DNA of 64,000 nucleotides from Patiria pectinifera. Taxonomy: Eukaryota; Echinodermata; Asteroidea; Valvatida; Asterinidae. The translations under genes and the position numbers were made by a program. The number at the start of each line of letters is the position of its first letter. Position 1 is the first letter of the stretch. The notes under the pieces were generated by a model, which ran no database searches, had not been told where the DNA came from, and worked only from the letters and a program-made list of their open reading frames with translations. Below, in pieces: positions 10,454-22,400 of the stretch. The stretch lies in assembly GCA_029964075.1 (NCBI GenBank), contig CM057134.1:20004905-20068904 (forward strand), written 5' to 3'.

Positions 10454-13400
10454 GTATGTTACATAAAAAGTATACACTGTACAGCTTGTCCCCCAAAAAG
10501 TGTTCGTCTGGCGTCTGCCTTATTTTTGAAATAACAAAACCATAAGGTCAATTTTTAAAATGTTTAGTCGTGCAGATACTCCTAAGCCTTGGCCTCAGTC
10601 CCTATGAGTTTCATTTAATTTCAGTCACGCATCACTTGAATTAAACAACTTTCATGATGAGTAATTGTGCAACTTTCCGTTTGCCAATTATTTTTTTTCT
10701 GGTTTGAAAATCTTGGCATGTTTGCATTGCACCCCATGCCTCCCCTTCACCGGTGCCCACAGATCAACTGGTCCCAATTTTTCAATTTGTCCTTTCACGC
10801 AGATGCAAATTGGTCGCTCACAATCTTTCGCTCTTGTGCTCTTTATTCTGTTCCGTAGTTTGTCGGACGACGATAAGAAAATTGCACTGAGGGAAATCCA
10901 ACGAATGATCAAAACCACCAGCAATGAACACATTGTCTCGATCAGAGGCATTGTGACAAACGTGAGCCCCTACAGTTGCTGTATCGTCATGGATTTTATG
11001 GAGCACGGGTCACTGAAGGCCTTCCAGAACAAACTAGATCGATTCCCAAATGCAGTCAAAGTTGAAATGATCAAGGAAATCACACTTGGAATGAGCTTTC
11101 TACACGCACTGGAAGAGCCCATCATCCATCGCGACTTGAAGCTGGAAAACATCTTGGTTAATTCGCGGCTAAAGGTCAAGGTACATTGACTTCCAACCTA
11201 CATGTAAAGCATCATTCACAAATACCTAAGACAGTTTACCCATTCCCATTGGTCGAGAGCATGTCTCGTGGCCGGTCTTAAACGGATGAGTCAGTATTTC
11301 ATAGTCCCTAATGCACAACTTGCTAACCACAGCTGCATCTGCGCATCATCACACAGGCACGCACCAGTCTCCATAAAAGGAGTTGTTTACGTCTTACTCA
11401 CTAGCTTGACACTCCATTAAGCTAGAGGGGCGTTTCAAAAAACAGGAAATGAAAATGTTGAACAAAATCATTGGAAATTGTTGAGTTTTGACTTGTTTTG
11501 ACTTTTGGACTGAAAAGTGTTGATTTTTTGACCGAAAAGGTATTTATGAATGTGAATAAGTATGTGCTTGGTCGGTATTAAACACTATGTTTAAGACTGG
11601 TTGGATTCTGGAATGTTAATGCAGCATTCCAGACTCCAACCAGCTTTGAGTCAAAGTGCGCGTGGCTAACCCCCCTAATATGAATCATGCATGTCATGCG
11701 GATATTATGAACCAAATGCCACCAACAAGCCATTTTGTTAGGTGATGCCGTGCGGGCGGGCGGGCGCACGCCGCCACGTTCTTAAAAACAAGCCTTTTAG
11801 CACGCATTTTAGTCAATAGTAATGAATTATGCATAACAATTTCTCTACCAAATCGGTAGATAAAATGTAAAGAAAAAAAACATAACCATTTTCCATGAGA
11901 TAGTGAAGGCCCTAGTGGCTTTGCCACTTGCACTGGTCTTGTTTTTGTGTCATTATCTTGGGCGCCACACGTTCGGGGATAGCCACACGGGCTTTGACTA
12001 GAGGGTAGCACTCACGTGATCTTCTTTGTGATTGGTTTTGACAGATTTCTGACTTTGGTTTGGCAACATGGTGCACTGCAACAAACCGTAAAGAAACAGG
12101 AGGAACAATCACCCACATCCCGCCAGAACACCTTGAAGACATTAACGCAGAGGTCACAACAAAGTTTGATGTCTACAGGTAAGTGCTTGTTCTCAAAATC
12201 AGTTTTGTCAGAGATTTGTTTTCATATACAGTGGAACACCGCTATAACGAACATCGTTGGATCCACAGAAAGTGTTCGTAATAATGATCATTCCGTAAAG
12301 CGATTTTGAACTGCCGGCCCCCTTTTGAGCAGTAGTAAAGTGACATTTCTCACATCCTGCGGCCGCACGAGGAGTCGTCATGAAACTTTAGCATCGGGTG
12401 TTTTTATTCCTTTTATTCCTTGGGGAAACAATAGCCATCTGTCGCTCTTATACATTCAAACACGACGTAACTATGGGTCGTTTGATGCTCGGTAATTAAA
12501 AGTGGCCCAAATAGCTTTTAATACAGCTGGTAGTTTTTTGTGAATCTGTTGACTCTTTTCAACAACTATGTTCGGTACATTTTGAACATTAAAAACGAGA
12601 GCCAAGGATGATGTTTGGTATAGCCGAATGTTCGGTATAGCGGCGTTCCACTGTAGTAGGACAGAATTTGAATTTATAAAAAATAAAAAATTGTACTTCA
12701 AACAACTATGGCTATTTTATTTAATATCATGTATGTGATTTATCCATTGATCTTCACTAGTAAGACTGGATAGGACAAAGCACCGTCCATCTTGTGCACG
12801 CACACTTATTCATCGGTGAGGGATGGAAAGTTTTAAATGCGTTTGTCACACACAGACCATACAGCGTTTGGTCGCAAACGTTAAACCCGCACTGTATTAC
12901 CCAGCTGTTTGTGTCCGCGTTTTTGGAATCTTCACTGAGTGCAAGTATACGCATGTCCTATCCAGTCTGCTAATGGAGATCAATGGATTTATCCCTCTCC
13001 TGAAAATGACCGTTGTTCTTGTGTGTTTTACACTCGTTGCTTTACAGCTTCGGCATAACATTGTGGCATTTAGCCTCTCGTCGACAGCCCTATGAAAGTG
13101 AGTTATCATTCTTTTAAGTTCGTAAAGCGAGAAGTTTTGTGTGCTTTATGTGTTTCCACATATTTTAAACAAATAGATTTATTAAGGGAATAAATATGTG
13201 TTTGGCTGGTTTTAAACAAGATGTTTATTTAAAGACGGCTTTGGGGTCTGGACGCTGATAATTACCCTCACTTTGTATAAAAGTGGCCAAACACACATTT
13301 AGTCATTAATGGATACCTTTTTGGTCAAAAACATAGAAGAAATAGATAAAACCTTGCAAAAAGTAGAAACATTGACAAAATTCCGCCAATTTTTTTTTGT

Positions 13401-16400
13401 TCACAAATTTCAGGTTGGATTGCTATCCATGTACGGGGCCATTTCTAGAACAGCAAGCATGAGGTTGCATTCCTCATTAAAAAAATACAACCCAAGATGA
13501 CACCCTCAAAGAAGCTACATGTACATGTACTTTGAGGATTTTTAAATATCAAACATTGTTTTCAGGCATTCTTTTACCACAAAATGGGGAGAAAAGCGAG
13601 ACAGCCTCAGCAGATTGTTTGACGTTTTCTTGATATTCTTAGCTACCGGGCCGAGTGCGTAGCCATATGATTTTGTGAGCAGATTTGTGAAACTTAAACC
13701 ATGAAAACGGTGTTGTAAAAAAAGATTCACATTTTCAAAATCTTGTACGTACCAAGGGCCTGCTTGTACTGAGAGTACGAGGCAAGTAAAGTTTGTCAAT
13801 ACGTCTTGTTTTGGAGAAAAGTCAGATACGAATCTCGCTAAACTGCGTTTGTTGTGGTGTATTTCGGCCACAAGACTGGCCCTTTTTTGTGTACGTGTGT
13901 GAGTTGCTAGCCTGACTTCGTTATGTACGTACGCATATGGCTGTACTAGTTGGTTGTGTGTACAAAACTGCCAGCTGCATCACTGGTACACAGTGAGGTA
14001 GCTAGTGGCCAGGGGGCGAGCAGACGAAATTGTCTTTTAACTTTTTAGTCTTTATTCAGCCATGTTTCCTTCCCATCACTATCAGACGAATTTAACTGAA
14101 AATGATTTTATATCATTTTTTGAACTTCAAATTCCTTTTTTTTTTTTTAAAGAGCACAGGTATATAAGAGAAGTAGTCCAGAACAATATACACTGCATGG
14201 CAATGTAACCACTAACCTGTTTGTAGTAAGCAAATATTTTCCGTGCTTAGCCAATTTCTCTTAAATTGCTGTCTGATTACACTATTGTGTGCTCAGATTG
14301 CCTTGGAAATGATGCCTTTATAAAAGTATGCGTCACCGGTGGTCAGAGACCAGCTATGAAATGGATCCCCGATAATGAGCCTGACATTATCAAGCAACTG
14401 ATCGAGGAGTCTTGGCACCAGGACCCAGACAAACGACCGGACTTTCAAGGTGGGTTTTTATCAAAATATCTGGGATGCACAAGCAGCAAACAGTGACAGA
14501 TAGTCTATTTTGTTTGTGAACAGGATACTTCACTGTGTGGTACTGCAGAGAATCCTCACTTTCTTTGTACATAGATCCATGCCTAATTTTCGTTGAAATA
14601 ATGATTTTTGTTTTCTAGTGTTGTGGTTTATTTTTTTTTATTATGTTACCTATTAGGTGGCATTACTATTTTGCTCATGGATAAGGTTGTCTACTCCATT
14701 AATATTGGTATTCTGTCACAGAGATAACTAGGAAGGTTCATGATGAATTCCTGAAAAACTACAAAAGGGACGTTAACAAGGGCCGTATTGATATCTTGGA
14801 GCAGTTGGAAAACATGTCATCCAACCAGGTAACTAATTCGGGCACAATGCAGTGCACTACCCAGAGTTTGCCATGGAGAGTCCACTTTTCAAGTTTACAG
14901 GTACCGTAACAAAACATGGCCCATTTGAACGAGTGTCATCAGACAACTTGAGCTAATTTGTTATAGATTGGTGCATAGCGTTCTGCCGCCTTACAAAAAA
15001 CACCATGTTGATAAAAAGAAAAGAACAGGGCAAACTATATACTCGAATCATACGCTTACGAAACTACTGACCGGAAAAAATTACAATTTCAAATGTCGCA
15101 CGCTGCAAATTTGTCGACCATCTCCCATAATGCACTGGAAAAAATGAAATCTCCATGGCTAACTCTTGGTGGTGAACTGCATTGTGAAACGCCTGAATTG
15201 CTAAGAAGTTCAGACTTATTGAGAACCTATATGTGACCCACTCCACAAAAAAGGGTATTAAGTCGCGCTGAGCATTATTGTGTAATGGCCCGCACAACAT
15301 TGAGAAAATGTGATTTTCATTTCCTACAGTGTCAGGTTTCATTCACAGAAATGTTGATTTTGATGAACAAAGTGAAAAAACAACCATTTTATGTTCATCA
15401 TTCTGTTGTTCTACAACAAAGCCAGCTATTTCAAAGCCTGTTTTTTTTCAGTTGTTTAATTTGAACTCCAAGGAAGTAATTAGTATGCAAATTCGTCATA
15501 TCCCCAGAACAGGAGGGGCTATGGAGCTCTATTATGTACCAAACGAAAGTTTACATTGTGGGCTTTCCAACCATGTATGTAACTCAATTTTACTTTTTTG
15601 CGACATAATACCCTTTTTTGTGGAGCCAGTCACATATAGTCCTGTTTGATGTGGATGTTCTGGAATGCTGTCAAGGTCCTCTGAATGGCACAGCTAGGTT
15701 TATGACACCTCGCCCACCGATTCTGCCTTTTCATTGGCTGAGAGTGCATCACATGGTTATAGCTATGTTTACTCTCTCTTGCTGCAGGTGCACAGCTCCA
15801 AAGGGAGGGGGGTTGGGGGTAGGACACCCTCTGATTCGCTCTTTTCACACTTCCGCCATGGGCATGCAGAGCCTCGATCTGGCAACTTTACACAATGAAT
15901 ATAGCCGGTTCAGTGATTCCCGTGTCGGGGTTCAGATCACTGAACCGGCTATTTTTATTGTGTAAAGTTGCCAGATCGAGGCTGTGCATGCCCAATGGCG
16001 GAGTGTGAAAAGAGCGAACACCAAAGAAAACATTGTAACAATAAGTGCATCAGTAACAATGTGCTGCATTACCTAGGTCTGCCTGTCCGCAACAATCAAA
16101 ATTCCTGGACTATACAACGCATAGAGCCAATGTAGCAACCAGAAGTCTGTGTGCTATGCATTCGGATGTGCATATTGTTACCGTGGGCTACGTAGTTGGG
16201 TTCAAACATTTCATGAAAGTCTAGTGCAAGTCAGTTTTCAACTCATTTCATTGAAAAAGAAGTACATTTTTATTGGATTTTGATTTAATTATCAGTTGAA
16301 AATCAAGCAGAATCTGTGGTTAATGAGGCACTATAATAAGTATTGACTGCATTTTCTTGTGTGGTAAAATTAGCCTCCCTCATTGATCCATGGAGCATTT

Positions 16401-19400
16401 TTATTTTCACTGTTTTAGTGCCACACAAATACATTGCACATCTGCTAACACTAAAACGTGACATGAACATGTACTCCAATTATATAAAAAAGTAAAACAT
16501 ACCAATATATATACAAAAATATTTGCATCATTAAAAGTTAAAAAAAAGTAACTTGAAGTGAATTAAATAATAGAATACTTCAAAGGGATTCCTATACTGT
16601 GTGCCATCATGAAACATTATTTAGAATGCAAACTTCTGTTGGGAAAACTAAACAGCGTAAGATTGGAACTGGATTTAATTAATATATATTAGTTGTTTGA
16701 TCGCATAGGCTGGAAGAACTTACGTGTTGGATGAAACTTGTTCTCTTCGAGAGACTCGGCCCGTTTCTTTTCTTCGGTAGAAAGTACTGAAGACTTTGAA
16801 GACGTTGTTGTCTTTCTTCCAGGATGATGCGGATGAAAGTTGTTTATTTCCATGGCAACAGAACTCCGGTCCAGATTTGACACACACAGACGCAAGATCT
16901 CGAGCCTTTGATCTGCCGAGTCCAGCCCCGTCAAACGACAGCCCACTAACTCTGCAGTCTATAGATCCAATCAACAGACAGAAATCAAAGGACCTCGGTT
17001 TCCCTGTGGCTGTCTCTGACCCACAAGCTGAGGGACAGCAAGATGGTGTGAGTGATATCGAGACAAAAATGAAAGTCATGACGGTTAACAGTAAGTAACT
17101 TCAGTTGGTCTTTAACCTTTCACCCCTCATTTCATACCTGTAGTCTGAGGTAGGTGTGGTTCAGATGTTCAGGAAATATAGGCCTGTTCAGTTTTTGGGG
17201 GAAGATGGGGTAGCACCCGGTCACTGTTTTAAATTGTTCGAATTAATGGGGATATCACAGTTTTGTTGGACAATCAATCTAAAAAAAAAATGGTACAATC
17301 GAAAACATTAAAGAAAAAAGACCTGGCTTTCCAATACTTTTTGTTTCATCTCATTTGCTTTTGTCAATCCAGAGATAACTACAATTTACTGCAGAACACA
17401 AAAATCGAGTTTGTTTCTTTTGCCCAGTTGCAATCTTTTGTGAGCTTCAAGACAGCATGGCACAGTACTCGAAACAACTCTGCCCATGCATAAAAGTGGC
17501 ACAAAATCGATTTTGGTGTATCGCACTAAATTGATTATATCTCTGAATTGACAAAAGCAAATAAGATCAAACAAACACTATTGGAAAGCCCAGTCTTTGT
17601 TCTTTAATATTATGCCAAGTAAGAATGATTTATTCTGAAATTTCATATTTAACCAATTTTTTTCTGATTGTACCATTTTTGTTGAGACAGGCTGTATAAT
17701 AAATCTCCGTGAGGTTTCCTCTAAACAGTACACAGCATGAACTTGAAACTTTGAACAAACATCAACCCTGAACACGAGGTGTGCATATTACTATGACATC
17801 ATCATGACATCATCAGGCATCAAATTACAAGCGGTTTTAGTTCAAAACAAGTCCATCTTTCATTCACAACTCGAAGCATTTTTGTTGTTACAAACTCAGG
17901 TTTATCGGGCAGGTAATAATTCCATTGGCCATTGCACTGTGCAGTCGTAAATGCTTTTATTTGAAAACAGAAAAAGTTTTTTTAAAATTCAGCCTCTCCA
18001 GTTTTGAAAAAAAAATGCTTCCTGTTTTTTCTCCCACATTACTCCCGGTTTATGATGTAATTAGTGAAAAATGTGAAAACTGAACATTGATTTTGTTTAC
18101 AATGGATACATATGCAACATAAAGTGAAAGAACCTCTGAAAATAAAAAATTACACAAATGTATTAGTGTATGTATTGATTACACCTTTAGAACTTCCCTT
18201 TTGATGGTGTCACAGCATTCGGAAGCCCATTGTCAACAGTGTTTATCTGCACTTCACACTCCGCCATTGTATACGGATCAAATCATTTGAATGATGGTAT
18301 ACAAATATTGAGTGGCTCAGCGTGGAATGGGAGGAATATTATCGCAAGGTAAAATCTGGAGTGAAATGGAAAAGTCCAGATTTTACCAAGCGATAATGTT
18401 CCTCCCATTTCACAATTTAAAGCCACTCAATATTTGTTTTATATAACTGACATATAGATCCTTGTCATTTGATATATTTGGACTTTTATTTCAATACAAA
18501 ACTGGAGGAAAATGTATTTCTCTCTTTGAAACCACCCCTTAACGAAAATGTTTGAATCCAACGCCGTAGCGCTTGCTCTTTGGAACAATACGCGCTACGC
18601 GCACACCAGCATGCATTTGCACACAAATACCGCGTCATGATCCTAACTGTTGAATAGTATTTCCCATTCCCCATGGGCGGATAGTACTTTTTGAGCCGCG
18701 GCGTGAATGGGAGCAATAACAAATGCCACGTGATGTGAGTTCCACCAATCAAATGACAAGGATCTGTATGTCGGTTATATAAATTGAAATGAACCAAAGA
18801 AAAGCAGTATGCTTTTCAAATTCTCCCAACAATAACTTCCCATTTGATGACATCATCATACCTAAGCTTTGTGAGGTTATTTTATGGTTGTCCAAATCAG
18901 GATTGTAGGCAATTTAGGACAAAATATTAACAAATTAATTTAAACTTTAAAACAAAATAAGCTTTCATCAAATTAGGTTTTGCCCTTCGTCGACGTATAA
19001 ACACTGTATACTCAGTGTGTTAAAATAAAATAAGCTTTCTTATGACATACCATACCAGTTTCGGGATGGTGATGTCAGCAGACCGTAAGTTATTGTAGGG
19101 AGAATTTGAAAATGGGATTAGATTATTTTTTCTTTTAAAGTACAAAATAATGATATCTTTTTTATTTTGTATTTTCTTATTTTGAACAAGGTGATAAGTA
19201 TGGTGTGCCTGACACCACGCCACATGAGCAAGCCACCCCTACTGGCTGTAATGGAAGTGTCTCCAACATGTCAGAGGATGCTGCGGGAATATCCACTGGA
19301 CAGGTCCATTGTATGAATAGTGATGCTGCATCCCTGCAACCTGGTAGTTCTGCCACTATCCAGCCTCAAGCACAAAACAGTGGATTTTCTGAACAAAGCA

Positions 19401-22400
19401 AGTCTGAGAGTCCCTTGGTTACTAATTTACTTAAGAAAAAATTAAAGGAAACATACAACCTTTGCAGACATCAAAAAAACAAAACTAAAAAATATTATGA
19501 AATAGATACAGCTGCGTTCTGCGCCACTTTTCATGCACGAGTCAATGATCTCCATGTAAAGAATTGTTTTCGACAGTTGTTTATGTAGCAAGAGGGTTGT
19601 TTAAAAGAACATGAAGTAAACTTGTTGAACAGAATCGTTGGAAATATATAGTTTTTGCATTGTTTTCATTTTTAGACCGAAAAAGTTTGATTATTTTTTA
19701 ACTGAAAGGGTAATTATGATTGGGAATAGATATTTGCTTGGCCGGTATTTAAACTGTGTTTTACAACATAAAAAAAACCCCCAATACTACCAAAGTAGTA
19801 GGATTACCTTACGGGACCTTTAGTGAATGACAGTCTAAAGCATCCTTTAAAATCATGGCACCTGGTGTGCTGTCATTTTTAAGAAAAGTGGTATTTTTGT
19901 GTCAATGTTGGCCGACCAGTGTTAAAAAAGTGGTGTTTTTTTCAAATACTGTCCCAAATTGTTTGCAATCGATTATGTACCTATGAACGGGTAGGAGCCA
20001 GCTAGACTGGTTCTCAAACCTTACAATTTCCCGACGTCTAAAAATTGCTGTGGGGTCTTGGAACCAGACCTCAGGAACATGATTGTTTTTCTTGGTATTT
20101 CCAGCATCTACGGACGCAAAACTTCAAACAAGTCAGTGCAACAATTTGCTAAAAAATACACCCCAAATCTATCCATTTCTGAAAATTACAGCAATTTTTA
20201 AGCAAATGTTGTATATTCTCTTCTGTTGCTGATTTTGTTTTCTAAAAAAAGGTGGCCTTTCGCAACAAGGGCAACAACAACATCCAGAGCAACCATTGCA
20301 ACAACCTTCAACACATCAAGAACAACCGCTTTCTCAGCGGCAATCTTACTCCGACTCTGTTTCTTCTTCCATTCCACAGGTATACAAAATAGTTTCTTAA
20401 TGTACATACATGTATATGAGTCCAATTACAAAGCAATCAATCAGATTTGGTGTTGGAAAGGTTATCGCCAAAAGAGTGCTTTTTGAAGAATGTTTTCTTG
20501 CATATCCATGTAGATGAATAACATTTTGTACTCCTTGTGCCCAGACTTGTATAATTCGAGTCACCAAACATTGTGTCCGAGTCTGAGTCCCCTCTCCCGC
20601 GTCTGTGTCCGAGTCCAGAGTCATGCAGATCGAGTCCGAGTCATGTCACAAAGGTTGAGTCTGATTTCAAGCCGCGGAAAATGGGACTCAAGTCAGACTT
20701 GAGTCTGAGTCCAATTCACTGGTCATACAACTCTGCTTGTTCCATCCTGATTCAGTGCCATATACTTCAACTACAATTGACAAGAATGATCCTTATTTTC
20801 CATTGGAATGGGTCATGGAAAGCCTCAACCTTTGCAGTATGTTAACTGAGCATTTCTCAATAAGTGGAATCTCACAACAACATATTTTGTACTACCAGTT
20901 ATGCCTTAAATTGTTAGCAATATCTTTACTCTGTTTTTTATTTGATGTGTGCAGAATGTTCCGAGTCCTCATGCAGCGAAGCCCGAACGTACTTACAGCA
21001 ATGGTATGTGTAGATTTTCCACTCCAGTTTTGCAAAAAAAAGACATAATTTTGTCACTCTGTTGTGTACAAATAAACGATGTCAGGAGAACTTACATTGA
21101 CCTGACCGAACCTGACCTGACGCTTGTGGATTAAACTGTTTATCTCACTGACTAACTGTCACTTGTGAATTAGACTGGTTACCTTTCTCACTGACTGTCA
21201 CTTGTGAATTGGACTGGTTACCTATCTCACTGACTGTCACTTGTGAATAAGACTGGTTACCTATCTCACTGACTGACTGTCACTTGTGAATTAGACTGGT
21301 TACCTATCTCACTGACTGTCACTTCTGAATTAGACTGGTTACCTATCTCACTTACTGACTGTCACTTGTGAATTGGACTGATTACCTATCTCACTGACTG
21401 TCACTTGTGAATTGGACTGATTACCTATCTCACTGACTGTCACTTGTGAATTAGACTGGTTACCTATCTCACTGACTGTCACTTGTGAATTAGACTGGTT
21501 ACCTATCTCACTGACTGACTGTCACTTGTGAATTAGACTGGTTACCTATCTCACTGACTGTCACTTGTGAATTAGACTGGTTACCTATCTCACTGACTGT
21601 CACTTGGGAATTAGACTGGTTACCTATCTAACTGATTGACGCTTGAGAATTAAACTGGTTACCTAGCTCACTGAATGAATGTCATTTGTGAATTAGACTG
21701 GTTGCCTATCTCACTGAATGAATGTCATTTGTGAATTAGACTGGTTACCTATCTCACTGACTGTCACTTGTGAATTAGACTGGTTGCCTATCTCACTGAC
21801 TGACTGTCACTTGTGAATTAGACTGGTTACCTTTCTCACTGACTGTCACTTGTGAATTAGACTGGTTACCTATCTCACTGACTGTCACTTGTGAATTGGA
21901 CTGGTTACATATCTCACTGACTGTCACTTGTGAATTAGACTGGTTACCTATCTCACTGACTGTCACTTGTGAATTAAACTGGTTACCTATCTCACTGACT
22001 GACTGTCACTTGTGAATTAGACTGGTTACCTATCTAACTGATTGACGCTTGAGAATTAGACTGGTTACCTATCACACTGAATGAATGTCATTTGTGAATT
22101 AGACTGGTTACCTATCTCACTGAATTAATGTCATTTGTGAATTAGACTGGTTACCTATCTCACTGACTGTCACTTGTGAATTAGACTGGTTACCTATCTC
22201 ACTGACTGACTGTCACTTGGAACATACACTGGTCTGGGACCGGCGTTACGAGGCTTGCGAATGTGATGTAGCTTGTACTGTACACCACATGTGCATTAGT
22301 CTGGCGCTGCATGTTGCATGTTCTTTCATGCGAGCGTCAAAAGTGGATTTCTCATTCCCGTCGTGCATGTAAAACAGCTTTTTTACGAAGTGTTTAAGTC

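Noticed and set aside
10665-10858. N-terminal extension of exon 2 in the same open frame
   Set aside because: A TTCCGTAG acceptor at 10858 and phase continuity with exon 1 show this part is intron.
12823-13095. VFGIFTECK-like peptide at ~12919-12943 as the missing kinase exon
   Set aside because: With the required phase the acceptor at 12904 leads to a stop, and the true exon at 13048-13097 gives an exact match in phase.
19380-19588. Continuation of kinase exon 8 to the stop at 19588 as the protein end
   Set aside because: Downstream exons continue in phase to a death domain, so this would be at most a read-through isoform; codon content also degrades to AT-rich intron-like sequence.
21125-22225. 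CRISPR array
   Set aside because: Units are adjacent with no unique spacers, and the context is a eukaryotic intron; it is a minisatellite.
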